Shown: positions 26,821 to 35,771 of the stretch, piece by piece
Layout of the letters: each line of letters starts with the position of its first letter
Position numbering within the stretch: position 1 is the stretch's first letter
From: an uncultured Clostridia bacterium
GTDB lineage: Bacteria > Bacillota > Clostridia > Christensenellales > QALW01
DNA: 64,000 bases
Direction: 5' to 3'
Assembly: GCA_934434555.1 (NCBI GenBank)
Contig: CAKRZX010000009.1
Location: forward strand, 1-64,000
The notes under the pieces: model-generated
Database searches by the model: none
The model's input: only the letters and a program-made list of their open reading frames with translations
Told to the model about the DNA's origin: nothing
Position numbers and translations under genes: made by a program

Positions 26821-27401
26821 AACATATTGACACGCTTATTTCAAGATATCCCGTGCTTGCACCTTTGCGGGAAAGCATTGTGCAGGCGGTTAAAATGATT
26901 GAAGATATGCATTTTTCCGGCGGAAAACTGCTTTTGTGCGGCAACGGCGGAAGCGCGGCGGACTGCGAACACATTTCCGGAGAACTGCTTAAAAGTTTTC
27001 TTCTTCCCCGCCCGCAGCATATCAGTGGCTTTGAAAAGTTACAGGGCGGTATTGCGGCAATTCCCCTGCCGTCACTGTCGGCGCTTATTTCCGCATTTTC
27101 AAACGACGTTGCCCCCGAACTCGTTTATGCCCAGCTGACAAATGTTCTTGCCGCGGAAAATGATGTTCTCTTTTGTATTTCCACATCGGGAAACTCAAAA
27201 AACGTGGTGTTGGCGGCACACCTTGCAAAAATAAAAAACATAAAAACAATTGCGCTTACCGGCAGGGACGGAGGAGAACTGAAACAACTGTGTACCGCCT
27301 GTATTTGCGTGCCGGAAAACGAAACCTTTAAGGTGCAGGAACTGCATTTGCCGGTATACCACGCAATATGCGCGCAGTGTGAAGAAGATATTTTCGGATA
27401 A
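26817..27401 (+). CDS. SIS-domain sugar isomerase (GmhA/phosphoheptose isomerase-like)
   Basis: About 194 residues. LLCGNGGSAADCEHISGELLKSF is the substrate-binding loop of GmhA-like isomerases, and CISTSGNSKNVVLAA is the second phosphosugar loop. GmhA makes D-glycero-D-manno-heptose 7-phosphate from sedoheptulose 7-phosphate. In this operon, between a sugar kinase and a GH2 enzyme, it may instead act on a catabolic sugar phosphate. The ATG at 26817 overlaps the ROK stop; longer in-frame starts lie inside that gene. Confidence 0.85.
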   Translation: MKHIDTLISRYPVLAPLRESIVQAVKMIEDMHFSGGKLLLCGNGGSAADCEHISGELLKSFLLPRPQHISGFEKLQGGIAAIPLPSLSALISAFSNDVAPELVYAQLTNVLAAENDVLFCISTSGNSKNVVLAAHLAKIKNIKTIALTGRDGGELKQLCTACICVPENETFKVQELHLPVYHAICAQCEEDIFG

Positions 27402-27414
27402 AAAGGAGAAAAAG

Positions 27415-29724
27415 ATGCAGAAACTTTTGTGGCACTGCGCCGTTTTAAGCAATAAAGAGGCAAGAAACCGGACCTTATGCACGAAAAACGATATTATTTC
27501 GTCCGGCGCCGAAATAACCGAAGCAACCGTTCCCGGAGCGCTTGAACTTGAACTTATAAAAAGAAAAAAACTGCCAGAGGACTTATATTTCGGCACCAAT
27601 ATTCTTGCCGCGCAGGATTACGAGGACGCCCATATCTGTTATTTTTCCGAATTTGATTTGGAAAAGAAAGCCGATACCGACGTGTTTCTGAATTTTGACG
27701 GCATAGACACTTTCGCCGATATCTTTATTGACGGTGCTCTTTTTGCCCAAACGGAAAATATGCTTATCCCCTATAAATTCAGCCTTAACGCTCTTTCCGC
27801 GGGAAAGCACGAGGTGTTTGTCCACATTTTTCCCGCAAGCGTCCGCGCGGCTGAAACAGAACTTCCGGCACGCTGCCGCGGGCAAAAATATAATGTTGAT
27901 TCTTTGGGCATACGCAAAGCCCCGTATATGTACGGGTGGGATATTATGCCGCGCTGTGTTTCCGCCGGACTGTGGAAAGACGCGTATATTGAAGAGCTGC
28001 CCGAAACAAGAATTGCCGATGCGTATCTTTTCTGCACCGCTCTTAATGAAGACCGGTGCGAATTGCAGTGCGTATTGCACGTGCTCCCCGGTGCCGAAAA
28101 GTTAAAGGAATTGGAAATAGAAATTACAGGCAAATGCGGAGAAAGCTCTTTTTCGTATACCTCTTTCCTTTATTCATCAACAAGCCGGCACCACATTGGC
28201 GTAAAAGACCCCGTGCTCTGGTGGCCTAAAAACTACGGCGAGCCCGCACTTTACAAAACCGAAATCCGCCTGAAAAAAGGCGGCGTTACCCTTGATAAAA
28301 GGGAGCTTAATACGGGGATCCGTACGGTTGAACTTGACCGCACTTCCCTTGCGGGCAAAGACGGCAGATTTGTTTTCAAAATAAACGGTAAAAGAATTTT
28401 TGTTATGGGCACAAACTGGGTACCCACCGATGTTCTTCCCTGCCGTATAGGCGAGTACACTTTGCGCGGACTTCGCCTTGCGGACGAAATAGGGTGCAAT
28501 GCAATCCGCGCATGGGGCGGAAATGTTTATCCCGATGAAGAATTCTATTCTTTCTGCGATTCTCACGGAATCCTTGTCTGGCAGGATTTTTCCATGGCGT
28601 GCGGAATCTATCCCAACGATGAGCGTTTTTGTTCGCTTATAAAAAACGAGGCGGAAACGGTTATCAGGCTGTTAAGGAATCATCCGTCTCTTGCCCTTTG
28701 GTCAGGCGACAACGAATGTGACGAATGGTATAACTGGTCAAAAATTTCCGCGCCGGACCGCGATCTGTATATTACCGACCCCGGCAAAAATAAACTGACC
28801 CGCAACATTATTGCCGATGCGGTCTATTGGCACGATTGTACCCGCCCGTATCTGCCGTCCTCGCCGTATATTGACGAAACGGCTTTTTTAAGCGGAGAAA
28901 AAACTTCCGAAAACCACCTTTGGGGTCCCCGCGACTACTTTAAGGGCGATTTTTACAATAAAAATTCCGTATGCCATTTTGCGTCCGAAACGGGATATCA
29001 CGGCTGCCCCGCACCGGAAAGCATAAAAAAATTCATCCCCGAAAACTCTCTTAACGGTTGGGGTGACGGCAAAGTGTGCCGCGACGCGAACTGGCTCATT
29101 CACGCCTCGCAGCCTACGCCCGACACAAGCGGACCTTTTGCGTACCGCATTCTCCTTATGACCCGTCAGGTAGAACGCCTTTTCGGGGCGATTGAAGGAA
29201 TTTCCATTGAAGAATACGCTGCAAAAAGTCAGATTTCTCAGGCGGAAGCACTTAAATTCTTTATTGAGCATTTCCGCGTGCAAAAATGGTACCGCACGGG
29301 GCTGATCTGGTGGAACATTATTGACGGCTGGCCGCAGTTTTCAGATGCGGTTGTTGATTGGTTCGGCAATAAAAAGCTTGCGTTTTATTACATTCAGCGC
29401 TCGCAAAAGCCGTTCTGCCTTATTTTTGACGAACCCGATGAAACCGGCGAAATATCTCTTGTTGCGGTAAACGATACGCGGGAAGATAAAACCGTTGAAT
29501 TTACCGTTTTTGCCGGAAAAGAAAAGCGGGAAGTACTTTCGGGTACGGTTTCGGTTCAAAGCGACAAAAATGCAGTTGCTGCCCGGTTTATGCCTGAATC
29601 GGGAGAATACTATATAGTTTCGTGGCACGGTGACGACACGGGAAAGAATCATTTCGTAAGCGATATCGGCGGCGGAATTTCTCTTGACGAATATACACGG
29701 GCGTTGGGAGAGTTTTTTAAGTAA
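27415..29724 (+). CDS. GH2-family beta-mannosidase-like glycosidase
   Basis: About 769 residues, no signal peptide, so cytosolic. A sugar-binding jelly roll and Ig-like domain (about 1-290) precede the barrel. KRIFVMGTNWVPTDVLP and GCNAIRAWGGNVYPDEEFY are typical of GH2 mannosidase-type members, SGDNECDEW holds the putative acid/base Glu, and FASETGYHG the putative nucleophile Glu. It probably removes mannose, or a related sugar, from oligosaccharides. The ATG at 27415 follows AAGGAG; an earlier in-frame codon lies inside the SIS gene. Last gene of the ROK-SIS-GH2 operon, closed by a strong terminator. Confidence 0.87.
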   Translation: MQKLLWHCAVLSNKEARNRTLCTKNDIISSGAEITEATVPGALELELIKRKKLPEDLYFGTNILAAQDYEDAHICYFSEFDLEKKADTDVFLNFDGIDTFADIFIDGALFAQTENMLIPYKFSLNALSAGKHEVFVHIFPASVRAAETELPARCRGQKYNVDSLGIRKAPYMYGWDIMPRCVSAGLWKDAYIEELPETRIADAYLFCTALNEDRCELQCVLHVLPGAEKLKELEIEITGKCGESSFSYTSFLYSSTSRHHIGVKDPVLWWPKNYGEPALYKTEIRLKKGGVTLDKRELNTGIRTVELDRTSLAGKDGRFVFKINGKRIFVMGTNWVPTDVLPCRIGEYTLRGLRLADEIGCNAIRAWGGNVYPDEEFYSFCDSHGILVWQDFSMACGIYPNDERFCSLIKNEAETVIRLLRNHPSLALWSGDNECDEWYNWSKISAPDRDLYITDPGKNKLTRNIIADAVYWHDCTRPYLPSSPYIDETAFLSGEKTSENHLWGPRDYFKGDFYNKNSVCHFASETGYHGCPAPESIKKFIPENSLNGWGDGKVCRDANWLIHASQPTPDTSGPFAYRILLMTRQVERLFGAIEGISIEEYAAKSQISQAEALKFFIEHFRVQKWYRTGLIWWNIIDGWPQFSDAVVDWFGNKKLAFYYIQRSQKPFCLIFDEPDETGEISLVAVNDTREDKTVEFTVFAGKEKREVLSGTVSVQSDKNAVAARFMPESGEYYIVSWHGDDTGKNHFVSDIGGGISLDEYTRALGEFFK

Positions 29725-29733
29725 TAATATGCG

Positions 29734-29761
29734 GCGGGAGTGCATTGCGCTCCCGCTTTTT
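29734..29761 (+). terminator. Terminator of the ROK-SIS-GH2 operon
   Basis: GCGGGAGTGC, loop ATT, GCGCTCCCGC followed by TTTTT, 10 bases after the GH2 stop. Confidence 0.85.
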
Positions 29762-29814
29762 GCATTTATGCCGACCGCCGCAGTACAAAAAAAGGGGGGT
29801 GAAACACCTGTTTT

Positions 29815-30335
29815 ATGTTCTGTATTTATTTCACGCGGCAGGGCGGGGCTTTATGTCCCGCCATTTCCGAACAGGTTGTTTTATGCAGAAAGATAGGTGT
29901 TTTGCAACATTATATCTCTTGCAAGCCCATAGTTCTTCCGCGCTCGCGGCAGCAGCAAGCCGCTGCCCTACGGGGTTGAAATGAGTTTTTTCGGAATATA
30001 CAATCCTTCTCCGATAAATTTGCCTTTGTGTAACGTTTGTTCTGTGCTGTCTTTTATCCTACGCGGTAGGGCTGGGCTCTATGTCCCGCCGATATTCGGA
30101 ATAATTTCTTTATGCGGAACAATGAGTGTTTTGCAACATTATATTCGCCGGAATTTATCAATCTTTCTCCGCTCGCGGCAGCAGCAAGCCGCTGCCCTAC
30201 GGGTTGAAATGAGTTTTTTCGGAATATACAATCTTTCTCCGATAAATTTGCCTTTGTGTAACGTTTGTTCTGTGCTGTCTTTTATCCTACGCGGTAGGGC
30301 GGGGCTTTATGTCCCGCCGATATGAGGAGAGATGG
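29815..30335. repeat. Tandem array of about 2.3 copies of a 228-bp intergenic repeat
   Basis: The sequence is repeated with a 228-bp period: for example the ACGCGG...GGGC hairpin segment starts at 29833, 30061 and 30289, and the CAGCAGCAAGCCGCTGCC segment at 29950 and 30179. The first copy is truncated and somewhat diverged. Each unit has two GC-rich hairpins (GGCGGG-gctttatgt-CCCGCC, and GGCAGC-rich stem) in an A/T-rich background. Reading frames in it (including a recurring Arg-Gly-Arg-Ala-Gly-Leu-Tyr peptide) have no ribosome binding sites and follow the repeat, so I do not call genes. This fills the 686-base gap between 29725 and 30411. Confidence 0.9.
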
Positions 30336-30339
30336 TTGT

Positions 30340-30425
30340 TCGAGGAAAGGATGTAATGTTGTAAAAGAGAATTTTTCCTCATAAGCTTATCCCATCCTTA
30401 TCCTCTCTTTTTTACATCCTTTCTT
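30340..30425. repeat. Inverted repeat at the end of the array and the 3' end of the oxidoreductase gene
   Basis: The plus strand has GAAAGGATGTAA followed by AAAAGAGAA at 30340-30366; the minus strand has the same GAAAGGATGTAA then AAAAGAGAGG at the end of the gene that stops at 30412. The two copies face each other across about 40 bases and could form a large stem-loop. Confidence 0.6.
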
Positions 30426-31347
30426 TATCGCACATAAGGGCGATTTCGGTAATATAAATACTCTCTTCCTGACTGATTCCCGATATTTTATCTGTTATCC
30501 TTTTTACAAACAAATTAAAAATATCCTTTGTTTCTTCCAAATTCAGTTTCTGTTCGCCGTTTTCGTCTATAAGAGTAACCTTGCCGCACATATACTCCAA
30601 AATTCCCTTTGTGCCCACAATGCGCATTCTGTCGTCGTCGTGGGTCTTTGCCGAAGAGGGTCTGAAATAATCCGCCGTAACGGTGGCTATACAGCCGTTC
30701 TCCATTTCAAAAACAGCCGCGGCGGCAGTCTCCAAATCGCCGTAACCTCTGTTGAATCCGTTGTTCACGGCAGAAATCATTTTTTTGAATTTCAGCCCCG
30801 TAACGGAATAAATCCAATGCAATGCGTGTATTCCGACCCAGGGAATAATTCCGCCGAAAAACTCTTTATGCCCGTAAAAGTCCGGACGCGTTCCCAGTTT
30901 ATACGACTTGCGGCAGTTTATCATTCTTACGTCGCCCACGCGCGAAACATACTTTTTCAGCGTTTCGCACCAGGGCTCGTAACTTATGCCGAACATCGCC
31001 GCCGCAAAGACGTCGGTTTTTACGGCTTTTATCTTTTCAAGGGTATCAAAATCGGTAGCAAGGGGCTTTTCGCTGAAAACATATATATTCCGCCGCAAAC
31101 ACTCCACTGTGTACCTGCCGTTTTTATCAAAGCGGGTATTGATTACCGCAATTTCGGGCTTTCTCTCTAATGCCCCGTCAAAGCTCTCGGCAGCGGAGTA
31201 TTCTATGCCGTTATTTTCAAGCGCTGCATACAGGCTCGACATATCTTCCTCTTCATAGCCCTTTATTACCGCAACAACGCTGTGATTTTTAAGTTCATTA
31301 AGGCAATACGCCCAATGTCCTGAATTTCCTATAATTAAAACTTTCAT
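30412..31347 (-). CDS. Gfo/Idh/MocA-family oxidoreductase (1)
   Basis: 311 residues. N-terminal Rossmann fold (MKVLIIGNSGHWAYCLN) and the family FSEKPLA motif, here with the catalytic Lys of EKP. These enzymes oxidise or epimerise sugars or inositols with NAD(P). It overlaps the upstream paralogue by 4 bases (ATGA). The pair probably acts in sequence on one sugar. Substrate unknown. Confidence 0.9.
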   Translation of the reverse strand: MKVLIIGNSGHWAYCLNELKNHSVVAVIKGYEEEDMSSLYAALENNGIEYSAAESFDGALERKPEIAVINTRFDKNGRYTVECLRRNIYVFSEKPLATDFDTLEKIKAVKTDVFAAAMFGISYEPWCETLKKYVSRVGDVRMINCRKSYKLGTRPDFYGHKEFFGGIIPWVGIHALHWIYSVTGLKFKKMISAVNNGFNRGYGDLETAAAAVFEMENGCIATVTADYFRPSSAKTHDDDRMRIVGTKGILEYMCGKVTLIDENGEQKLNLEETKDIFNLFVKRITDKISGISQEESIYITEIALMCDKERM

Positions 31348-32486
31348 TTTACGTACTCCTTATATGGGCAAAGGTCTATCCAGTCTGACAGTTCAAATTC
31401 ATCCAATGACGAGTTTTCATACGCCCGCTCAAACTTTTCCAAAAGTCCGTTTATTATGCGGACACCGTCTTTTTCAACAAAATCCGTTTCGGTTTCAATA
31501 TTTAATTTTTCGCTTACCGCATCCACACATATAAGATGGGGAAGTGCGGTTTCCACGGTGCAGACAGGTTGTTTTTTTCCGTTAAAAACGTCAAGGGCAT
31601 ACCATATTTTCTCAAAGGGGTGCTTGTAACTTGACCCTAAATTCTCTCTTGTGCCGTCATTATATTCAACGAACATTGCGTCGTCTCCCTCGCCGATGGT
31701 GATAAACACGGCAGAATCTTCAAAAGTGAACTTCGTTAAGGGATTTATATTTTCCTCACCGCAGTGAGTTACCGCGTATCTGAACGGAACGGAATTTACT
31801 TCCGCCTCGATTATTGCGGTATCGAACATTTCAATGTTATTGGCGCGGATAAGTTTTCCCCTTATTCTTTCCGGCATTGCCGCCTTATCGGGTTCATCGC
31901 CCAGTAAAAACAGCGGATTTTCAAAGTAATGGGCGCAGGCGTTCATCATAATGCTGTCCAAAAGCACTTTGCCGTCCATTTCTCTTTTTGCCGCCCAGGG
32001 GCGGGCAAAATACGCGCTGTTCCGCGGCCACGAAACAAGCACGTCTATTCCTTTTAATTTGCCGAAACGCTTGAAATTCCTTTTCAGTTCAAGCATAGGC
32101 TCCGCGTAGCAGAGTTGAAAACCGATGTTCAGGTGCCGGTTATACTTTTTTGCCGCCTGCTCCATTTCCTGCGCCTGCTGAATTGTAGGCGCTATGGGCT
32201 TTTCGCACAAAACGTCACTGCCGCGGCTCATTGCGAAAATGCACTGCTCGGCGTGCAGGTGAATGGGCGTTGAAATTACCGCCAGATCGGCTGTATGTTT
32301 TTTATAAAACTCTTCAAGCGTCTTATAAACAGGAATGTTTCCGATTCTGTCCTTTATCGGGCTGTTTTCGATAAACGGCTCAACTATTCCCGCAACAAAA
32401 GCGTTGTGTGCGTCCATATTTTCAAGCACTTCTTTTGCGTTTAATCCGCCGTAGCCGCCTACACCCACAAGTAAAATCGAATTCAT
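31344..32486 (-). CDS. Gfo/Idh/MocA-family oxidoreductase (2)
   Basis: 380 residues. Rossmann start SILLVGVGGYGGLNAKEVL, CEKPIAPTIQQAQEM motif with the catalytic Lys, and a C-terminal alpha/beta domain (about 125-360) with the conserved NIGFQLCYAEP segment. Two bases separate it from the upstream 562-residue gene, and it overlaps the downstream oxidoreductase, so the three form one operon. Confidence 0.92.
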   Translation of the reverse strand: MNSILLVGVGGYGGLNAKEVLENMDAHNAFVAGIVEPFIENSPIKDRIGNIPVYKTLEEFYKKHTADLAVISTPIHLHAEQCIFAMSRGSDVLCEKPIAPTIQQAQEMEQAAKKYNRHLNIGFQLCYAEPMLELKRNFKRFGKLKGIDVLVSWPRNSAYFARPWAAKREMDGKVLLDSIMMNACAHYFENPLFLLGDEPDKAAMPERIRGKLIRANNIEMFDTAIIEAEVNSVPFRYAVTHCGEENINPLTKFTFEDSAVFITIGEGDDAMFVEYNDGTRENLGSSYKHPFEKIWYALDVFNGKKQPVCTVETALPHLICVDAVSEKLNIETETDFVEKDGVRIINGLLEKFERAYENSSLDEFELSDWIDLCPYKEYVK

Positions 32487-32488
32487 TT

Positions 32489-34177
32489 TTATTTAACCTC
32501 GAAAGTATTAAAATCAAGAATATGTTCGCCTTTTGGAGAATACACGTAAACTTTTCCCTCTCCCCATTCTGACCTGCACCAGGGCGTATCGTAAACATAA
32601 GGATATTCTTTTTCGCAACCGCTGTAACGACTCAATTTTAAGTTTCCGAAAGTAAGTTCCGTTTTCTCTTCATCAAAATGAACAGGGATAGCCTTTATTT
32701 TCTTTATAAAATCTTCTAAATTGCCTTCTGCCTTTTCGATATGCAGCGCATAGGCGTTCTTCCTGCCCTTGCTTACAAGATTATACCTGAAACCTCTGTC
32801 ATCTATGCTTTCGCCCACGCTGTGTTTTTCAAGGGAAAATGGCTTTGCAATATAAATTCCCGCGCAAAAACCGTTGCGTTTAACGAAAACATAGTTACCG
32901 TCAATAACAAATTCATCGTAATCGTCGGGTTCGATAAACAAAACGGTAAAATCCGCCTCATTTTCCTTTTTAATATCGTAAACCGTAAGAGCGGTATTCT
33001 TTGTTGCAAAACTCTTTGAACAGCAGCATTTCAAATCGCCGGTAAAGTAATTGTGTTCGCCCGTGTTTCCCGGGTGTTGTGAATATATCCGCGTTGCCTG
33101 CTGTTTTTCGTTTTCGGGGAAAATAAGCGACCATTCCACCTGCTGATGATGGGCGTAGAAATAATCTTCCGTTTCGTCAACGGGATATTCGTCCTGCCGG
33201 TTTATTCCGCCCAAGCCGTAGCCGTCGCACCAGTAAGTGTATTTATTTATGCTGCCCGCACTTAACAGCTTATTTAAGTGTCCGTAATCCGGAGTATTTG
33301 TGCGCCACGCGTACATTGAGTGCAGATGTTTTCTCTCCCTTACTTCAAAGGGAAACTTGCGCTCGGTAAATGTGTCAAGAATGAACTTATCAACTTCAAA
33401 CGGCGCAAGCAGGTATTCCGACTGATCACTTACCGACTGAAACTCTTTTATTAAAACTCTTTTAAGCGCCGCGCCTGTTGCGGCGTGGGGCGGGCAGATA
33501 TTGTTAGGGTAAACTCTGCCCATGGCACCGGCAGTATTGAGTTTGTTATCCATATTATTGAAACTCTCGATTGTAAGCAAATCAAGCATCATTTTCGCCG
33601 CGGTTTTAAGTTTTTTGTCCTTTACATAACAGTAAAGCGCGCCGAAAAACACCGTATCAGCATAAAGATATGCCGATGTAAACTCTCCAAAGCCGTATTT
33701 TGCCCTGTAAGTAATAAAATCAAGAATATATTTTTTATCCGTTTCCAGAGCTTCGGCACATGTCATATTGTAATTTTTGAAGTCCTCGCCGAAAAACTCC
33801 GCCGCAAGAAAGCGGCATATGCGGAAAAGCACTACGTGATTTTCGCTGCCGTATATGCTTTCGTAGTTTTCTTCCAGCAAAAACTTTTTCATTCTTTCGC
33901 GGACTTCGGGATAAAGTGAATCGTACACCGTATTAAGGGCAATTATACACCTTAACGCGGCAAAATCGTTTTCCCCCAACGGGCTGCGGTTAAATTTATC
34001 AATAATATCCTTTTCCATATAACTTGCTGTATAAAGAAGATGTTTGTTTGCCTCTTCATTTTCTTTTCCGAGCATAAGTTTTATTATGGAATACGTGCCG
34101 TAAACGTCGTCATACGGTATTTCTTCATAAGGAATACTGCTTGTATATTCAAGGCACTTTTTATAAAAATCTTTCAT
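32489..34177 (-). CDS. Unrecognised 562-residue protein, possibly alpha/alpha-toroid polysaccharide-active enzyme
   Basis: I do not recognise a family. The first about 290 residues are helix-rich with pairs of helices (for example KFNRSPLGENDFAALRCI, EFFGEDFKNYNMTCAEALE), and conserved-looking Tyr/His/Asn positions such as SENHVVLFRICRF; the last about 230 look strand-rich. This arrangement resembles polysaccharide lyases and heparinase II/III-like or GH alpha/alpha-toroid enzymes with a C-terminal beta-sandwich. There is no signal peptide, so it would act inside the cell. First gene of an operon with two Gfo/Idh/MocA oxidoreductases, which supports a role in sugar or uronic-acid breakdown. 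Confidence 0.7.
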   Translation of the reverse strand: MKDFYKKCLEYTSSIPYEEIPYDDVYGTYSIIKLMLGKENEEANKHLLYTASYMEKDIIDKFNRSPLGENDFAALRCIIALNTVYDSLYPEVRERMKKFLLEENYESIYGSENHVVLFRICRFLAAEFFGEDFKNYNMTCAEALETDKKYILDFITYRAKYGFGEFTSAYLYADTVFFGALYCYVKDKKLKTAAKMMLDLLTIESFNNMDNKLNTAGAMGRVYPNNICPPHAATGAALKRVLIKEFQSVSDQSEYLLAPFEVDKFILDTFTERKFPFEVRERKHLHSMYAWRTNTPDYGHLNKLLSAGSINKYTYWCDGYGLGGINRQDEYPVDETEDYFYAHHQQVEWSLIFPENEKQQATRIYSQHPGNTGEHNYFTGDLKCCCSKSFATKNTALTVYDIKKENEADFTVLFIEPDDYDEFVIDGNYVFVKRNGFCAGIYIAKPFSLEKHSVGESIDDRGFRYNLVSKGRKNAYALHIEKAEGNLEDFIKKIKAIPVHFDEEKTELTFGNLKLSRYSGCEKEYPYVYDTPWCRSEWGEGKVYVYSPKGEHILDFNTFEVK

Positions 34178-34203
34178 AATCTTCTCCTGCTGATTTTTTT
34201 ACT

Positions 34204-34232
34204 ATTGTACGCTTTTTTATGATTCATTTCAA
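34204..34232 (-). promoter_or_regulatory. Promoter of the Gfo/Idh/MocA operon
   Basis: Minus strand TTGAAA (34232-34227), 17 bases, TACAAT (34209-34204), followed by AGGAG before the ATG at 34177. Confidence 0.65.
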
Positions 34233-34263
34233 TGGTATTTTTCGCTTTTTATTTGGTATTTTT
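34233..34263. promoter_or_regulatory. Candidate operator: TGGTATTTTT direct repeat
   Basis: TGGTATTTTT starts at 34233 and TGGTATTTTTT at 34254, exactly 21 bp apart (two helical turns), directly upstream of the -35 box. This is the usual placing of AraC-family activator half-sites. Confidence 0.45.
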
Positions 34264-34270
34264 TGCATTT

Positions 34271-34303
34271 GTAAAAATAAAGGCTGCGGCAAATGCCGCA
34301 GCC
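34271..34303 (-). terminator. Terminator of gltX
   Basis: GGCTGCGGCA, loop of 2, TGCCGCAGCC; on the minus strand followed by TTTATTTTTAC, 10 bases after the gltX stop. Confidence 0.85.
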
Positions 34304-34313
34304 GTGGGAATTT

Positions 34314-35762
34314 TTAATTAAAATATTTGTCAATTGCGTCGTCAATGCGTTTAAGTGTTTCTTCTTTGCCCAGGATATCGGCAAGTTCAACCGCGCCGCC
34401 GGGCGTACTTTCCAAACCGCAGAGAGCAACTCGGGCGGGCCACATAATCATTCCGTTTTTCTTGCCTGTTTCCTGTGCAAGCGAAATTAAAGCGTCGTGA
34501 ATGCTTTCCTCGTTCCAGTTTTCAAGGGCGGCATATTTATCGCGAACCTGAATTAAACTTTCCTTTGCGCCGTTTTGGTCAAGTTTGAACTTCTTATGGC
34601 AGTACATTTCCGCACTGTGGGGCGCAACTTCGGGCAAAAACGCAAGTTTTTCTGGAATCTCGGAAAGAATCTCGATACGGTTCTGTATGAGTTTTGCAAG
34701 TTTCTTCGCGTCGTATATCTTTAACTTTTCGTCTTTTTCAATCCACGGTTTTGCCAAAGTAAAGAACTCTTCAAAATCCATAGCCTTTATGTATTCGCCG
34801 TTCATCCATTTAAGTTTCGGTACATCAAATATCGAGGGCGATTTATTTATGCCCGAAAGGTCAAACGCATTGATAAGTTCCTGACGGGTGTATATTTCCT
34901 GATTGGTGCCGTCGTTCCAGCCCAAAAGCGCAATATAGTTTACAACCGCATCGGCAAGATAGCCGTTGTCCATAAGGTCATTAAAGGACATATCGCCGTT
35001 GCGCTTTGAAAGTTTGTGCGTTGCGTCACGCATAATAAGGGGCAGATGAACGTATATTGGCGGTTCCCAGCCGAACGCGCGGTACAAAAGATTGTACTTG
35101 GGCGTTGACGAAAGATACTCGCTTCCGCGCATAACGTGAGTTATGCCGAAAAGGTGGTCGTCAACAACGTTTGCAAAGTTGTATGTGGGCAGACCGTCGC
35201 TTTTAAGCAGAATCATATCGTCAAGATCTGCACAGTTTACGGTAATAGTACCGAAAATAACATCGTCAAAAGATATCTCGCCCTCTAAGGGTGTATTCTG
35301 GCGGATAACGTACGCGTCGCCCCTATCAAGACGCTTTTTTACCTCGTCCTTATCCATATGCAGACAGGTTTTGGGGTACTTGAACGTTTCGCCCTTTGCC
35401 TCTGCCGCGGCACGCTGTTCTTCAAGGTCCTCATCGGAACAGAAACAGTAATACGCGTCGCCCTGTTCAATTAACTGCAACGCATACTTTTTATAGATAT
35501 CACGGCGCTGTGACTGATAATACGGTCCGCAGTCGCCCTCTTTTCCCGGACCCTCATCATAATCAATGCCTGTGGCTTTAAGGGTCTGAAAAATAACATC
35601 GGTGGCGTGTTCCTGGAAACGTGCCTGGTCGGTATCTTCTATTCTTACAACAAAATCTCCGCCTGTTTTCCTTGCGTAAAGATAACCGTAAAGTGCGGTA
35701 CGCAGATTTCCTATGTGCATATTTCCCGTGGGACTGGGTGCAAAACGGGTTCTTACTTTCAT
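34314..35762 (-). CDS. gltX: Glutamyl-tRNA synthetase
   Basis: 482 residues, class I synthetase. HIGH motif in APSPTGNMHIGNLRTALYGY and KMSKS counterpart HKLSKRNGD. It loads Glu on tRNA(Glu), and in Clostridia usually also on tRNA(Gln). Nine bases follow the aldo/keto reductase stop; AAGGAG precedes the ATG. It closes the dnaN-recF-aldo/keto reductase-gltX run. Confidence 0.97.
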   Translation of the reverse strand: MKVRTRFAPSPTGNMHIGNLRTALYGYLYARKTGGDFVVRIEDTDQARFQEHATDVIFQTLKATGIDYDEGPGKEGDCGPYYQSQRRDIYKKYALQLIEQGDAYYCFCSDEDLEEQRAAAEAKGETFKYPKTCLHMDKDEVKKRLDRGDAYVIRQNTPLEGEISFDDVIFGTITVNCADLDDMILLKSDGLPTYNFANVVDDHLFGITHVMRGSEYLSSTPKYNLLYRAFGWEPPIYVHLPLIMRDATHKLSKRNGDMSFNDLMDNGYLADAVVNYIALLGWNDGTNQEIYTRQELINAFDLSGINKSPSIFDVPKLKWMNGEYIKAMDFEEFFTLAKPWIEKDEKLKIYDAKKLAKLIQNRIEILSEIPEKLAFLPEVAPHSAEMYCHKKFKLDQNGAKESLIQVRDKYAALENWNEESIHDALISLAQETGKKNGMIMWPARVALCGLESTPGGAVELADILGKEETLKRIDDAIDKYFN

Positions 35763-35771
35763 TTTTTCTCC

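Noticed and set aside
29684..30325. Three plus-strand reading frames in the repeat array with recurring Arg-Gly-Arg-Ala-Gly-Leu-Tyr-Val-Pro-Pro peptides
   Set aside because: They follow the 228-bp DNA repeat, have no ribosome binding sites and no known domain. The peptides are products of the DNA repeat.
29815..30335. CRISPR array
   Set aside because: The repeat unit is 228 bp, copies are nearly continuous and there are no unique spacers or cas genes.
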